From contig JBDLJJ010000090.1 of the NCBI GenBank assembly GCA_039714435.1, forward strand, positions 1-11,354: a DNA stretch of 11,354 nt, read 5' to 3'. Positions 1 through 6,160 of the stretch are shown piece after piece; within the stretch, counting starts at the first letter, position 1; every line of letters starts with the position of its first letter. The position numbers were made by a program, and so were the translations under genes. Origin of the DNA: JAZDDE01 sp039714435. Lineage in GTDB: Bacteria > Gemmatimonadota > Gemmatimonadetes > Palauibacterales > Palauibacteraceae. The notes under the pieces were generated by a model, which was given only the letters and a program-made list of their open reading frames with translations, did no database searches and was not told the DNA's origin.

Positions 1-7
1 CGGAGTA

Positions 8-655
8 ATGGCGGGTGAGCGCTGGGCCGAGTCGCTCACCTACGCGGAAGATCTGGTAGCGCCGGAGTCGGACGTTCAGCGCTGGATTCGGCATGAAATG
101 GAAGCACGCGGCTTTCCGATGATTCAGGTCTCGGCCCTGGAAGGCCGCCTGCTTGGCTTCTTCTGTGCGGCCGTCGGCGCCGAGCGGATTCTGGAAGTCG
201 GGACGCTGGGCGGGTACTCCGCGCTGTGGCTTCTGTCGCTCGTGCCCGACTCGGCGCGGCTCGTGACGCTGGAGATCAATCCGGACCATGCCGCTCTGGC
301 GGCGGAGGCCTTTTTCGCCGCACGCGTGTCGGATCGGGTGGATCAACGACTTGGTCCGGCCGCCGACCTGCTTCAGGATCTGGCCGCCGAGCCCACGTTC
401 GACGCCGTGTTTCTTGACGCCGACAAGGTTAGCTACCCCCGTTATCTGGAGCTGTGCACGCCACTGATCAGGCCCGGAGGTCTGCTGATCGCCGACAACG
501 TGTTCTGGGATGGCAAGATGGTCGAGCCGTCGGAAAACGACGATGCGAGCACTGCCGGCGTGCGCGAGTTCAACCGGCAACTTGCGGTGGACGTCCGCTA
601 CGATACGTGCATAGTTCCCGTTCGCGACGGCCTGGCGGTGGCGCGGAAGCGTTGA
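8..655 (+). CDS. SAM-dependent O-methyltransferase, family 3 (catechol/caffeoyl-CoA OMT-like)
   Basis: Predicted cytosolic class I methyltransferase that moves a methyl group from S-adenosylmethionine to a hydroxyl, probably of a catechol-like substrate; the substrate cannot be read from sequence. Visible motifs: SAM-binding loop EVGTLGGYS (residues 63-71), acidic ribose-binding residue E89 at the end of the next strand (LVTLE), and the divalent-metal set of this family, D137 in FLDADK and D163-N164 in IADNVFWDGK. At 215 residues it has the usual full length of the family. CGGAG at bases 1-5 is a suitable ribosome site just before the ATG, so the gene seems complete although it starts at the window edge. 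A 59-base gap separates it from the DinB-like gene on the same strand; they could be co-transcribed. Family call firm, substrate unknown. Confidence 0.93.
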   Translation: MAGERWAESLTYAEDLVAPESDVQRWIRHEMEARGFPMIQVSALEGRLLGFFCAAVGAERILEVGTLGGYSALWLLSLVPDSARLVTLEINPDHAALAAEAFFAARVSDRVDQRLGPAADLLQDLAAEPTFDAVFLDADKVSYPRYLELCTPLIRPGGLLIADNVFWDGKMVEPSENDDASTAGVREFNRQLAVDVRYDTCIVPVRDGLAVARKR

Positions 656-714
656 GGGTGGCACACGGATCACGATGTATAACGTACGCTGACTCTACTT
701 GCGGGGACGCACGA

Positions 715-1224
715 ATGATCGGTGACGAGCTGCAGGCGCTGATGCGGCACATGGAATGGGCCGATGCTCGAACTTGGAGCGCGGTGTTCGACCTCCCGAA
801 AGCGCGAGCGGATACAGGCATGCGCGAACGCCTGCACCACGTGCATCTGGTCCAGAAGCTGTATCTACAGATCTGGCAAGGAGAGGCTCCGGAATTCCGC
901 GAACTATCGACCTTTGCCAACCTCTCGGATCTGTATGGCTGGAGCCGCGAATTCTACGTGAGCGTCAGCAGCTTTTTGACCGGTCCGATGCCGCAGGCCC
1001 TCGACGATGAACTGGCGTTTCCGTGGGCTGCGCAGCTAGTCGAGCAGTATGGTGAAGTCGGGCCCGCAAACCTGCGTGAGTCCATTCTGCAGGTCGCGCT
1101 ACATACGACCCACCATCGGGGTCAGATCAGCACCCGGCTCAGAGAACTTGGCGGAGAACCGCCGATGACAGATTTCATCGTCTGGGTCTGGATGGGGAAG
1201 CCCGAGCCGAGCTGGCCAGCCTAG
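715..1224 (+). CDS. DinB family protein
   Basis: A 169-residue four-helix-bundle protein of the DinB/YfiT superfamily, whose members bind a divalent metal through three histidines; many act as thiol-dependent transferases (bacillithiol or mycothiol). Candidate ligands are one His of the HHVH cluster at 41-44 and H130/H134 of the HTTHHRGQ motif, with a typical conserved N-terminal helix (LMRHMEWAD). The frame stays open upstream to 454, but that part overlaps the methyltransferase in another frame and has shadow-like composition, so I chose the ATG at 715, preceded by GGGGAC. Its TAG stop overlaps the TAG of the convergent TetR gene in one CTAG palindrome. The specific reaction cannot be inferred. 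Confidence 0.88.
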   Translation: MIGDELQALMRHMEWADARTWSAVFDLPKARADTGMRERLHHVHLVQKLYLQIWQGEAPEFRELSTFANLSDLYGWSREFYVSVSSFLTGPMPQALDDELAFPWAAQLVEQYGEVGPANLRESILQVALHTTHHRGQISTRLRELGGEPPMTDFIVWVWMGKPEPSWPA

Positions 1225-1835
1225 ATAGTCCGGCCTGACCCGCCCGCCACCATACGAGCGGCCAGATGCGCCGCGCCCTGGTGATTTAAACCCGACTCCG
1301 TGAGGACTCGCCAGGTGTTGAAGTCCACCGCCAGCCGTAGGGCCGCGTGGAGGGTTTCCGGCTCGGTGTTCGTACTTGGCCAGCCATGAGCTAGAACGCC
1401 CACCATGCCGTCCACGTATGGTGTCCAGAGTTCGCTCATGACCGTGCTCAGCGCCTGTACGATGGGAACGTCCCTGAACACCTTCCCCAGCATGTCCTCC
1501 TTCTGCTCGTACCAACCGTAGAGCTCTGTCAGCGCGCTGACGAGACGCTCTGAGGCATCGTCGATCTCGGCCCACCTCTCCGGATCGGGAAAAGGATTGC
1601 TGGCCGCCCAGTGAGTCGAACAGCCCATGAACAGCTCGGTCAGTGTCGGGAAGTGGTTGTAGACGGTCATCCTGCTCACCCCGGCGAGCTTCGCGACATC
1701 CGTGACCGTGGTGTTCGCCGGCCCCAGCGTGCGGTGCAGCTCCACGGTCGCTTCCGTAATGCGCAGACGCGTTTCTGCCTCCTGCCGGGCACGCTCGGTT
1801 TTCCGATATGATCGCGTCGGGGACTCAGTGCTCAT
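1221..1835 (-). CDS. TetR/AcrR family transcriptional regulator
   Basis: Predicted 204-residue DNA-binding repressor. The N-terminal domain has the TetR helix-turn-helix: a helix 1 region (RITEATVELHRTLG), then TTVTDVAKLAGVSRMTVYNHF at about residues 37-57. The C-terminal ligand-binding and dimerisation domain follows; it is family-typical in length but gives no clue to the inducer. An ATG 48 bases further upstream is in frame, but 1835 is preferred because a perfect TATAAT (1847-1842, minus strand) ends 6 bases before it, placing the predicted transcription start at the A of this ATG; there is no convincing Shine-Dalgarno site. The gene is divergent from the secreted protein/AhpD-like pair, and two related palindromes lie in the gap. 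It probably represses itself and that pair. Role inferred, family certain. Confidence 0.92.
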   Translation of the reverse strand: MSTESPTRSYRKTERARQEAETRLRITEATVELHRTLGPANTTVTDVAKLAGVSRMTVYNHFPTLTELFMGCSTHWAASNPFPDPERWAEIDDASERLVSALTELYGWYEQKEDMLGKVFRDVPIVQALSTVMSELWTPYVDGMVGVLAHGWPSTNTEPETLHAALRLAVDFNTWRVLTESGLNHQGAAHLAARMVAGGSGRTI

Positions 1836-1841
1836 AGTTTC

Positions 1842-1847
1842 ATTATA
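1842..1847 (-). promoter_or_regulatory. -10 box of the TetR gene (possible leaderless transcript)
   Basis: On the minus strand these bases read TATAAT, a perfect sigma-70 type -10 element. Standard spacing puts the transcription start at 1835, the first base of the start codon. No good -35 hexamer lies 15-18 bases upstream (TGTCAA at 17). Operator-like palindrome 1 overlaps this box. Confidence 0.5.
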
Positions 1848-1857
1848 CACTGCGTAT
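1845..1857. promoter_or_regulatory. candidate TetR operator O1
   Basis: Palindrome ATACAC-T-GCGTAT, with 5 of 6 arm positions complementary around T1851. It overlaps the -10 box of the regulator and matches O2 at 10 of 13 positions. Binding by the adjacent regulator is inferred from position and symmetry. Confidence 0.5.
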
Positions 1858-1864
1858 CGTGAAC

Positions 1865-1894
1865 TTGACAGCTTGGACCCCATCTCCTTACTCT
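1865..1894 (+). promoter_or_regulatory. candidate promoter of the secreted protein / AhpD-like operon
   Basis: A perfect -35 hexamer TTGACA (1865-1870) is followed after 18 bases by TACTCT (1889-1894), a weak -10 with 3 of 6 matches. If used, transcription would start near 1901, just ahead of palindrome O2. The weak -10 keeps this tentative. Confidence 0.35.
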
Positions 1895-1906
1895 CCAGAT
1901 ATCACT

Positions 1907-1919
1907 TTACACTGTGTCT
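1907..1919. promoter_or_regulatory. candidate TetR operator O2
   Basis: TTACAC-T-GTGTCT, with the perfect core palindrome ACACTGTGT around T1913. It shares 10 of 13 bases with O1, centre-to-centre 62 bases away. Its place between the candidate promoter and the start codon at 1943 fits repression of the divergent operon. Confidence 0.5.
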
Positions 1920-1942
1920 ATTGAAATTTAGCCGAGGCAACC

Positions 1943-2716
1943 ATGAACCCCAGGAGCATCGTCAGTTCGGCGGCAGTCATTCTCTGGCTGGTAATCGCCA
2001 CGCCGGGAGCAGCAGTGCAGACGCAGTCCACATCCCGCTCATGCGCAGACGTGATGGAATCCGAGGTCTGCACGTGGGTCGTCATGGAAGGGGGCGCCGC
2101 CGTGGAGCTGGGGGCGACGATCCCGATCAAGCTCGTAGAGGTGGTCCCCGCAGACGCCGAGATGGTCTGGCCACCCGCAGAACTGGGAGCCGTCCCCCTA
2201 CCCGCAGAGGCCAAGACAGCGCTCGGACTGGATCACCTGGGGATCAACTGGGAAGCACACGGACATCCACCGAATACATTTCTTGCTCCGCATTTCGACT
2301 TCCACTTCTACAACCTGACTCCGGACGAAGTGCGCTCTATCGACTGCGCGGATGAGACCAAGCCGGCAAGGCTTCCGGAGCAGCATGTGCTTCCGGATAT
2401 CGACGTGCCGGGGATGGGAACGCTGGTAGGTTTGTGTGTCCCGAACATGGGTATGCACGCCGTCCAGACGATAGAGGCCAGCAGTTCTGATCTGTTCGAG
2501 GCCTCCATGCTGATCGGCTACTACCGGGGAGAGCCGGCCTTCTTCGAACCGATGGTCTCCCAGGCATCGCTCCTCGCCAAACAGGATTTCGCCCTCTCGA
2601 TGCCAACGGTGCCGGCCCTGCCGGCCGGGGTTCTCTACCCGAGCGAATTCCGGGCCGAGTACGACGAGGCCGGCGGCCAGTACCGGATGATCTTCACAGG
2701 TTTCCAGGCCAGATAA
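1943..2716 (+). CDS. secreted TTHB210-like conserved protein (HFDFHFY motif)
   Basis: Conserved exported protein of unknown function, 257 residues. Residues 1-25 form a signal peptide (short basic start, hydrophobic core AAVILWLVIA, AAV-type cleavage region), so it acts outside the cytoplasm. The central block INWEAHGHPPNTFLAPHFDFHFY (101-123) is its hallmark: H106, H108, H117 and H121, with H172 later, could bind a metal. I recognise this block from proteins resembling Thermus TTHB210, a protein under extracytoplasmic sigma-factor control; this is recall of a family pattern, not a search. Four cysteines (34, 43, 135, 165) could form disulfides after export. GAGG at 1934-1937 is the ribosome site. 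The AhpD-like gene starts 32 bases downstream, so the two likely form an operon under the divergent TetR. No enzymatic function is claimed. Confidence 0.8.
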   Translation: MNPRSIVSSAAVILWLVIATPGAAVQTQSTSRSCADVMESEVCTWVVMEGGAAVELGATIPIKLVEVVPADAEMVWPPAELGAVPLPAEAKTALGLDHLGINWEAHGHPPNTFLAPHFDFHFYNLTPDEVRSIDCADETKPARLPEQHVLPDIDVPGMGTLVGLCVPNMGMHAVQTIEASSSDLFEASMLIGYYRGEPAFFEPMVSQASLLAKQDFALSMPTVPALPAGVLYPSEFRAEYDEAGGQYRMIFTGFQAR

Positions 2717-2748
2717 CCGACCACATTCCAGGACACCAGAGGCGACGA

Positions 2749-3327
2749 ATGACTAACATCCTGACAGTTGTTCCAGAAAAGGCGAGAGGAATCCGCAAAC
2801 TCTTCTTCCGAATAGTTCGCGGTCAGTACGGCGGTATAGTGCCCGGCGTGTTTCAGGTACTGGCGGTCGACCTGAAGGTCGCGCAGCCAGCCGGCGCGCT
2901 GTACAAGCATCTGCATCTGCGCAAATCGTCTCCCCTGAGCCGTCTGCAGAGAGAGATGCTGGCCACCGTCGTCAACGGAAAAGTAGGCGGAGCTCCGTGA
3001 CTGGGCCTGCACACGGCGGCGGTTCGTCGCCTTACCGGAGATGAGCACCTCAGCCATGAGTTCGCGACCGATTGGCCCGAGTACGATCTGGATACTGCCA
3101 CCCGGGGACTGCTCCGCTACGCGAGCAAGCTGACAGAGACCCCGAGCCTCGTCGGAGAGGCGGATTTTTCGGCCCTAAAGGAATGTGGCTGGAACGACAG
3201 AGCGATGTGGGAGATTACGGCCCTGACATCGTTCTTCAATTTCAGCGGGCGCTTGGAAGCCGCCTCCGGCCTACCCCCGGACGAGATTCCTGCCGGCGCC
3301 AAGTTCGCCGAAGCACGGGAGAGCTGA
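2749..3327 (+). CDS. AhpD/carboxymuconolactone decarboxylase-like selenoprotein with in-frame TGA (Sec84)
   Basis: A 192-residue protein of the AhpD / 'peroxidase-related enzyme' branch of the carboxymuconolactone decarboxylase fold, whose members are thiol-based peroxidases or their reductants. A naive reading stops at TGA 2998-3000, but the same frame continues with clear family sequence to TGA 3325-3327. In Mycobacterium AhpD the key residues are Glu118, Cys130, Cys133 and His137. Here E69, the TGA at 84 and H88 keep exactly that spacing (15 and 4 residues), so the TGA replaces the second catalytic Cys; the first Cys position is G81 (GGAP then Sec). A SECIS-like hairpin follows at 3015-3031. 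AGAGG at 2738-2742 is a good ribosome site, and the gene follows the secreted-protein gene by 32 bases. The alternative is a nonsense-mutated pseudogene, but no frameshift or other decay is seen on either side. Sec machinery is not in the window. Confidence 0.8.
3015..3031 (+). promoter_or_regulatory. candidate bacterial SECIS hairpin
   Basis: Stem GGCGGC (3015-3020) pairs with GTCGCC (3026-3031), six pairs including one G-U, closing a five-base loop GGTTC. The loop begins 20 bases after the TGA codon and opens with GG. E. coli fdhF has loop GGUCU about 18 bases after its UGA, recognised by SelB. The element lies inside the coding sequence, as expected in bacteria. Confidence 0.65.
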
Positions 3328-3459
3328 GGGGCGTCGCTCCGCCGGAGGAGAAGCCAGGCGCGCCATGGTCGCAGTGGCGCTATCCGCGGTTAATGACAGG
3401 TCGCATCAAGAGCTGAGCTTTTCCAGCGTCCGTTTTGAGCATCGTCTTGCGGTGGGTAA

Positions 3460-3531
3460 CTATTAGTCACAGCTAATGACTTGACGCCTGTTCTATTAGT
3501 GATATCTTATATTTCATCTTCGAAATGATAA
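3460..3531 (+). promoter_or_regulatory. promoter/operator region of the mobile mystery A/B pair
   Basis: This AT-rich stretch contains TTGACG (3481-3486) and TATCTT (3503-3508), spacing 16, as a plausible promoter. Around it are CTATTAGT twice (3460-3467, 3493-3500), the inverted pair ATTAG/CTAAT (3462-3466, 3473-3477), and a longer inverted repeat TTATATTTC (3507-3515) against GAAATGATAA (3522-3531), nine pairs with one bulged G. Such symmetry just ahead of an HTH gene suggests autoregulation by protein A. No binding data. Confidence 0.45.
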
Positions 3532-3559
3532 GCTATGCCTTTTGTTGGGACAGACAACA

Positions 3560-4021
3560 ATGGACGAGTTCAAACAGCTCACGCGAAAGCAGTTGAACCA
3601 CAAACTGGAACCGCTCCGACGTTCGAATCTCAGCGAGGTTCCCCGGGGCGGTTGGTCGAAAGCTATCCGACAAGCATTGGGCATGAGTTCCAAGGCACTC
3701 GGAAAACGAATCGGAGTAAGTCAGTCAGCTGTCAGTCAACTCGAATCCAGCGAGGAAGCCGAGACCATCACGCTCGCATCCCTGAAAAAGCTAGCACAGG
3801 GGATGCACTGCCGTCTGGTATATGCCCTGGTGCCCACTTCCACGCTCGACGAAATACTCCTTCAGCAGGCTCAGCAGCGGGCGAGGAGCATCGTTGACTC
3901 AGTCTCAACGTCCATGGACCTGGAAGATCAGAGTGTCCCGACGGAAGACCTCGAGGTCCAGATCGAGACACTCACCAAGAACCTGCTTGCTAAACCAGGC
4001 TCCGGGTTCTGGGACGAATGA
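3560..4021 (+). CDS. mobile mystery protein A (XRE-type HTH, probable antitoxin)
   Basis: A 153-residue DNA-binding protein matching 'mobile mystery protein A', a family named because it is found beside mobile mystery protein B in scattered, mobile contexts. Recognisable blocks: VPRGGWSKAIRQALGMSS (about 28-44), the helix-turn-helix KRIGVSQSAVSQLESSE (about 49-65), TLASLKKLAQGMHCRLVYALVP (71-92). The frame extends to a TTG at 3542, but the ATG at 3560 gives the family's usual N-terminus. The stop overlaps the start of the Fic gene by 4 bases (ATGA), so expression is probably coupled. By position and HTH it probably neutralises the Fic partner and represses the operon; that function is inferred. 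Confidence 0.88.
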   Translation: MDEFKQLTRKQLNHKLEPLRRSNLSEVPRGGWSKAIRQALGMSSKALGKRIGVSQSAVSQLESSEEAETITLASLKKLAQGMHCRLVYALVPTSTLDEILLQQAQQRARSIVDSVSTSMDLEDQSVPTEDLEVQIETLTKNLLAKPGSGFWDE

Positions 4022-4620
4022 TGGAGTTGGTCTACCCAGAGGGTGCGACACCGATCGATCCCGATGAAGCAGCCGGTCTGATTCCCGACCATATAACTAC
4101 TCAGGCTGAACTGAATGAGTGGGAAAGCCAAAACATACAGTTGTCAGTGACCTGGGCTTTTTCTCGCAAGCGAGCTGACCTGCTGACGCCCGGATTCGGC
4201 CAGGAACTACATCGACGGATGTTCGATAAGACCTGGGAATGGGCAGGACAGTACCGAAAGAGTGACAAGAACATAGGAAATCCCTGGGAGCAGATAGCGG
4301 TAGAGGTACACAAACTCTTGGCAGACGCCGAGTACTGGCTGGCCAGGGCGGAGTGGAGCGTTGGAGAATCTGCTGTTCGACTTCACCACCGGATGGTAGC
4401 CATCCACCCGTTTGTTAACGGTAATGGAAGGCATGCCAGGCTCCTGGCGGATATACTCCTTTTCAATAACGATCTTCCAGCCATCGCATGGGGAGGGCAC
4501 GATCTTGATGTCCCTGGCGAGGCCCGTTCGACCTATCTCGCAGCCCTGAGAGCAGCTGATGAGGGTGACTACGATCCCTTACTCAGGTACACATTCCCAG
4601 GTTCCGCCGACAATATATGA
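4018..4620 (+). CDS. mobile mystery protein B (Fic family, probable toxin/AMPylase)
   Basis: A 200-residue Fic-domain protein. The catalytic motif HPFVNGNGRHAR (130-141) is complete: catalytic H130, the phosphate-binding GNGR loop and the final Arg. This fits transfer of AMP from ATP to a hydroxyl of a target protein; target unknown. Upstream blocks such as WAFSRKRADLLT (46-57) and FDKTWEWAGQYRKSDKNIG (69-87) are typical of the family. T27 and E31 near the N-terminus have the spacing of a Fic inhibitory motif ((S/T)xxxE), but G or N does not follow E31, so self-inhibition is uncertain. ATG at 4018, with a second in-frame ATG at 4021. Translationally coupled to the HTH partner; together they look like a toxin-antitoxin-type addiction module. 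Confidence 0.9.
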   Translation: MMELVYPEGATPIDPDEAAGLIPDHITTQAELNEWESQNIQLSVTWAFSRKRADLLTPGFGQELHRRMFDKTWEWAGQYRKSDKNIGNPWEQIAVEVHKLLADAEYWLARAEWSVGESAVRLHHRMVAIHPFVNGNGRHARLLADILLFNNDLPAIAWGGHDLDVPGEARSTYLAALRAADEGDYDPLLRYTFPGSADNI

Positions 4621-4710
4621 GTTTCTTTGCGGTCAACGCCCTATTCTGGCTACGCTCGGGTAGGCTCGACTTGCTCCGCGAGTTCCGCCGGATTATTCAA
4701 GGAGGGATCT

Positions 4711-5271
4711 ATGGTCTCCGTAGGCGCTCTCTGGCTGCCGATTCTCGTCGCCGCCGTCCTCATCTTCATCGTCAGCACGATCATTCACGCCTTCCTGGGC
4801 TACCACAATTCTGATTTCCGGGGTGTGCCCAACGAGGAGGGACTCCGCGCCGCGCTGCGGCCTCTGAACATCCCGGCGGGTGACTACATCGTCCCACACG
4901 CCAAGGACGCTAACGAGCGACGGACCGAGGAGTTCATGGCGAAGGCCAAGGAAGGACCCATTGTGTTCATGACTGTGCTTGGGGCCGACGCGTTCAAAAT
5001 GGGCCCGAGCCTGATCCAGTGGTTTGTATACTGCCTGATGACCGGAGCGTTCGCGGCCTACCTCACCGGAGGCGCCTATGGACCGGGCGCAGAGTACATG
5101 GCGATCTTCGGCATGTCGGGAACCGTGGCCTTCCTCGGCTACGGCTGGGCCTTGCTACAGCAATCCATCTGGACAAAGAAGAATTGGGCGGCAACAGGTA
5201 AGTCGCTGTTCGACGCGTGGGTGTACGGACTCGTCACGGCGGGCACGTTCGGGTGGCTGTGGCCCGCCTGA
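4711..5271 (+). CDS. conserved four-helix integral membrane protein, unknown function
   Basis: A 186-residue protein with predicted membrane helices at about 6-28 (LPILVAAVLIFIVSTIIHAF), 100-120, 129-150 and 166-184, and a hydrophilic loop at 30-98 with a GYHNSDFRGVPNE start and an IPAGDYIVPH block. I recognise the layout as a conserved hypothetical membrane family in environmental bacteria and know no function for it. The frame is open from 4627, but the ATG at 4711 has a near-perfect AAGGAGG site (4699-4705) and removes a non-conserved extension. A 36-base gap leads to the HAD-like gene on the same strand, so an operon is possible. The preceding 90 bases after the Fic gene hold nothing obvious. 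Confidence 0.82.
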   Translation: MVSVGALWLPILVAAVLIFIVSTIIHAFLGYHNSDFRGVPNEEGLRAALRPLNIPAGDYIVPHAKDANERRTEEFMAKAKEGPIVFMTVLGADAFKMGPSLIQWFVYCLMTGAFAAYLTGGAYGPGAEYMAIFGMSGTVAFLGYGWALLQQSIWTKKNWAATGKSLFDAWVYGLVTAGTFGWLWPA

Positions 5272-5307
5272 ACACCTACCACGCTTTCTAAGACACGAGC
5301 CCAGGCA

Positions 5308-5610
5308 ATGAGAATAGCACTCGACTTCGACGGCACTTACACACTGGACCCATCGTTTTGGGATTCGGTCATACTCCTGGCGGAGTCAGCTGGACATGAG
5401 ATCGTCTGCGTCACAGCCAGACCGGAGCACTATTCGGACGATGACCTTGAAGTGCTCCCGGACAGCGTGAAGGTCTACAAGACTCGCATGGTGCCGAAAC
5501 GCGAGTTCATGGTCAGACTCGCTAGTGAAGAGCCTGACGTAGCCGTCTGGATTGACGACATCCCCGAGATGATCTGCGGCTGCGGTCTGAGGTTTGTGCA
5601 GCACCCCTGA
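5308..5610 (+). CDS. minimal HAD-superfamily protein (capless)
   Basis: A 100-residue HAD-fold protein, among the shortest plausible members. All four HAD motifs can be placed: motif I DFDGT (D6 nucleophile, D8 acid/base), motif II T36 in VCVTAR, motif III a lysine near 64 (VPKRE), and motif IV the acidic pair D83-D84 in WIDDIPEM. No cap domain is present. Small proteins of this type may be phosphatases or nucleic-acid-end or phage-associated enzymes; the substrate cannot be told. Start ATG at 5308, with a weak ribosome site upstream. It follows the membrane protein by 36 bases. The full motif set makes it more likely functional than a fragment, though C-terminal truncation is possible. Confidence 0.75.
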   Translation: MRIALDFDGTYTLDPSFWDSVILLAESAGHEIVCVTARPEHYSDDDLEVLPDSVKVYKTRMVPKREFMVRLASEEPDVAVWIDDIPEMICGCGLRFVQHP

Positions 5611-5838
5611 GGCGGGACGACTGGAAGCGACCATGACGCTGAGACGGGTAGAGTAGGCTCGGAGGAGTCCGGCGTGTCGATGCCATAAAGCCCAGTGGCT
5701 CCGTGAAGCAGAGAAGCTTGCAAGCCTCGAACCACAGCGCGGTACACTCTGGCATGCCTACAGGAGACTGTGGGCCACGTCGCGAAAGAAGCTCTCTCTA
5801 GCGGTTGAGACGGGGCTAAACACAGGCGCTTACGAAAG
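5611..5838. other. intergenic stretch without recognisable gene
   Basis: No open frame here looks like protein. The only clear structure is the perfect ten-base palindrome GCTTGCAAGC at 5716-5725. The stretch ends where the first tRNA-Gly-derived repeat begins. Confidence 0.5.
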
Positions 5839-5922
5839 AAGCGGGCGACCGGTCTCGCAGCGAAGCTCTCCGAGGACCGCCGAAGGCGGCCGCAGGAGTA
5901 CCGGCGACCTTCAGCTTGGGAA
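5839..5922 (-). repeat. partial tRNA-Gly copy with 42-nt T-loop insertion (copy 1)
   Basis: Identical over 84 bases to copy 2 at 8043-8126. Bases 5839-5857 and 5900-5922 equal the 3' part of the intact tRNA-Gly at 11159-11231, from anticodon loop (TTCCCAA) to 3' end. A 42-base GC-rich block (5858-5899) replaces one base in the T-loop. The block contains the hairpin CCGCC-GAA-GGCGG inside a CTCC/GGAG pair. The 5' half of the tRNA is absent, so this is not a working tRNA. The anticodon-loop-to-3'-end span is the usual core of tRNA-targeted integration sites. Confidence 0.8.
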
Positions 5923-6120
5923 AACTAACCTGGACCCAGACCAGTCACGGTGAGCCCCGGTCGCCCCGGTGGGTAACGTCACAATTAATGGCACAGTCCG
6001 GTTACACCCGTTGGGACACTCGTCGGCGCTTCAACTCCGCGAAGAACTGCTGGTAGGAAAATACAACGCCAGGGATCGGTCAAAAATTCCTGCCTGCAGC
6101 AACCGCCGCGCAGCCGCCTG
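5923..6120. other. intergenic stretch with possible coding debris
   Basis: No complete gene seen. On the minus strand, bases about 6002-6073 encode a short start-less frame with QQFFAELKRRRV, which resembles the N-terminal phrase of larger membrane or TPR proteins but stops soon after. Probably debris; too short to name. Confidence 0.3.
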
Positions 6121-6160
6121 CTAACCCTCCCCTGCCCGCTCATGGTCGCGGGCCATTAGC
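6120..6160. terminator. hairpin at the end of the minus-strand operon
   Basis: GCCCGC (6134-6139) pairs perfectly with GCGGGC (6148-6153) across an eight-base loop, and an outer pair GCTAA/TTAGC lies at 6120-6124 and 6156-6160. It sits beyond the 3' end of the three-gene minus-strand operon. There is no T-run, so a terminator role is a guess. Confidence 0.35.

Noticed and set aside
2635..3057. 140-residue minus-strand frame opposite the AhpD-like gene
   Set aside because: Antisense shadow; the + strand frame shows AhpD-family residues on both sides of the TGA.
3328..3459. Possible extra gene or terminator after the AhpD-like gene (CTCC-GCC-GGAG hairpin near 3340)
   Set aside because: Stem of only four pairs without a T-run, and no frame with protein character.
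6002..6073. Minus-strand fragment with QQFFAELKRRRV, like the start of a larger membrane/TPR protein family
   Set aside because: Only about a dozen matching residues, no start codon and an early stop; too little to call a pseudogene.
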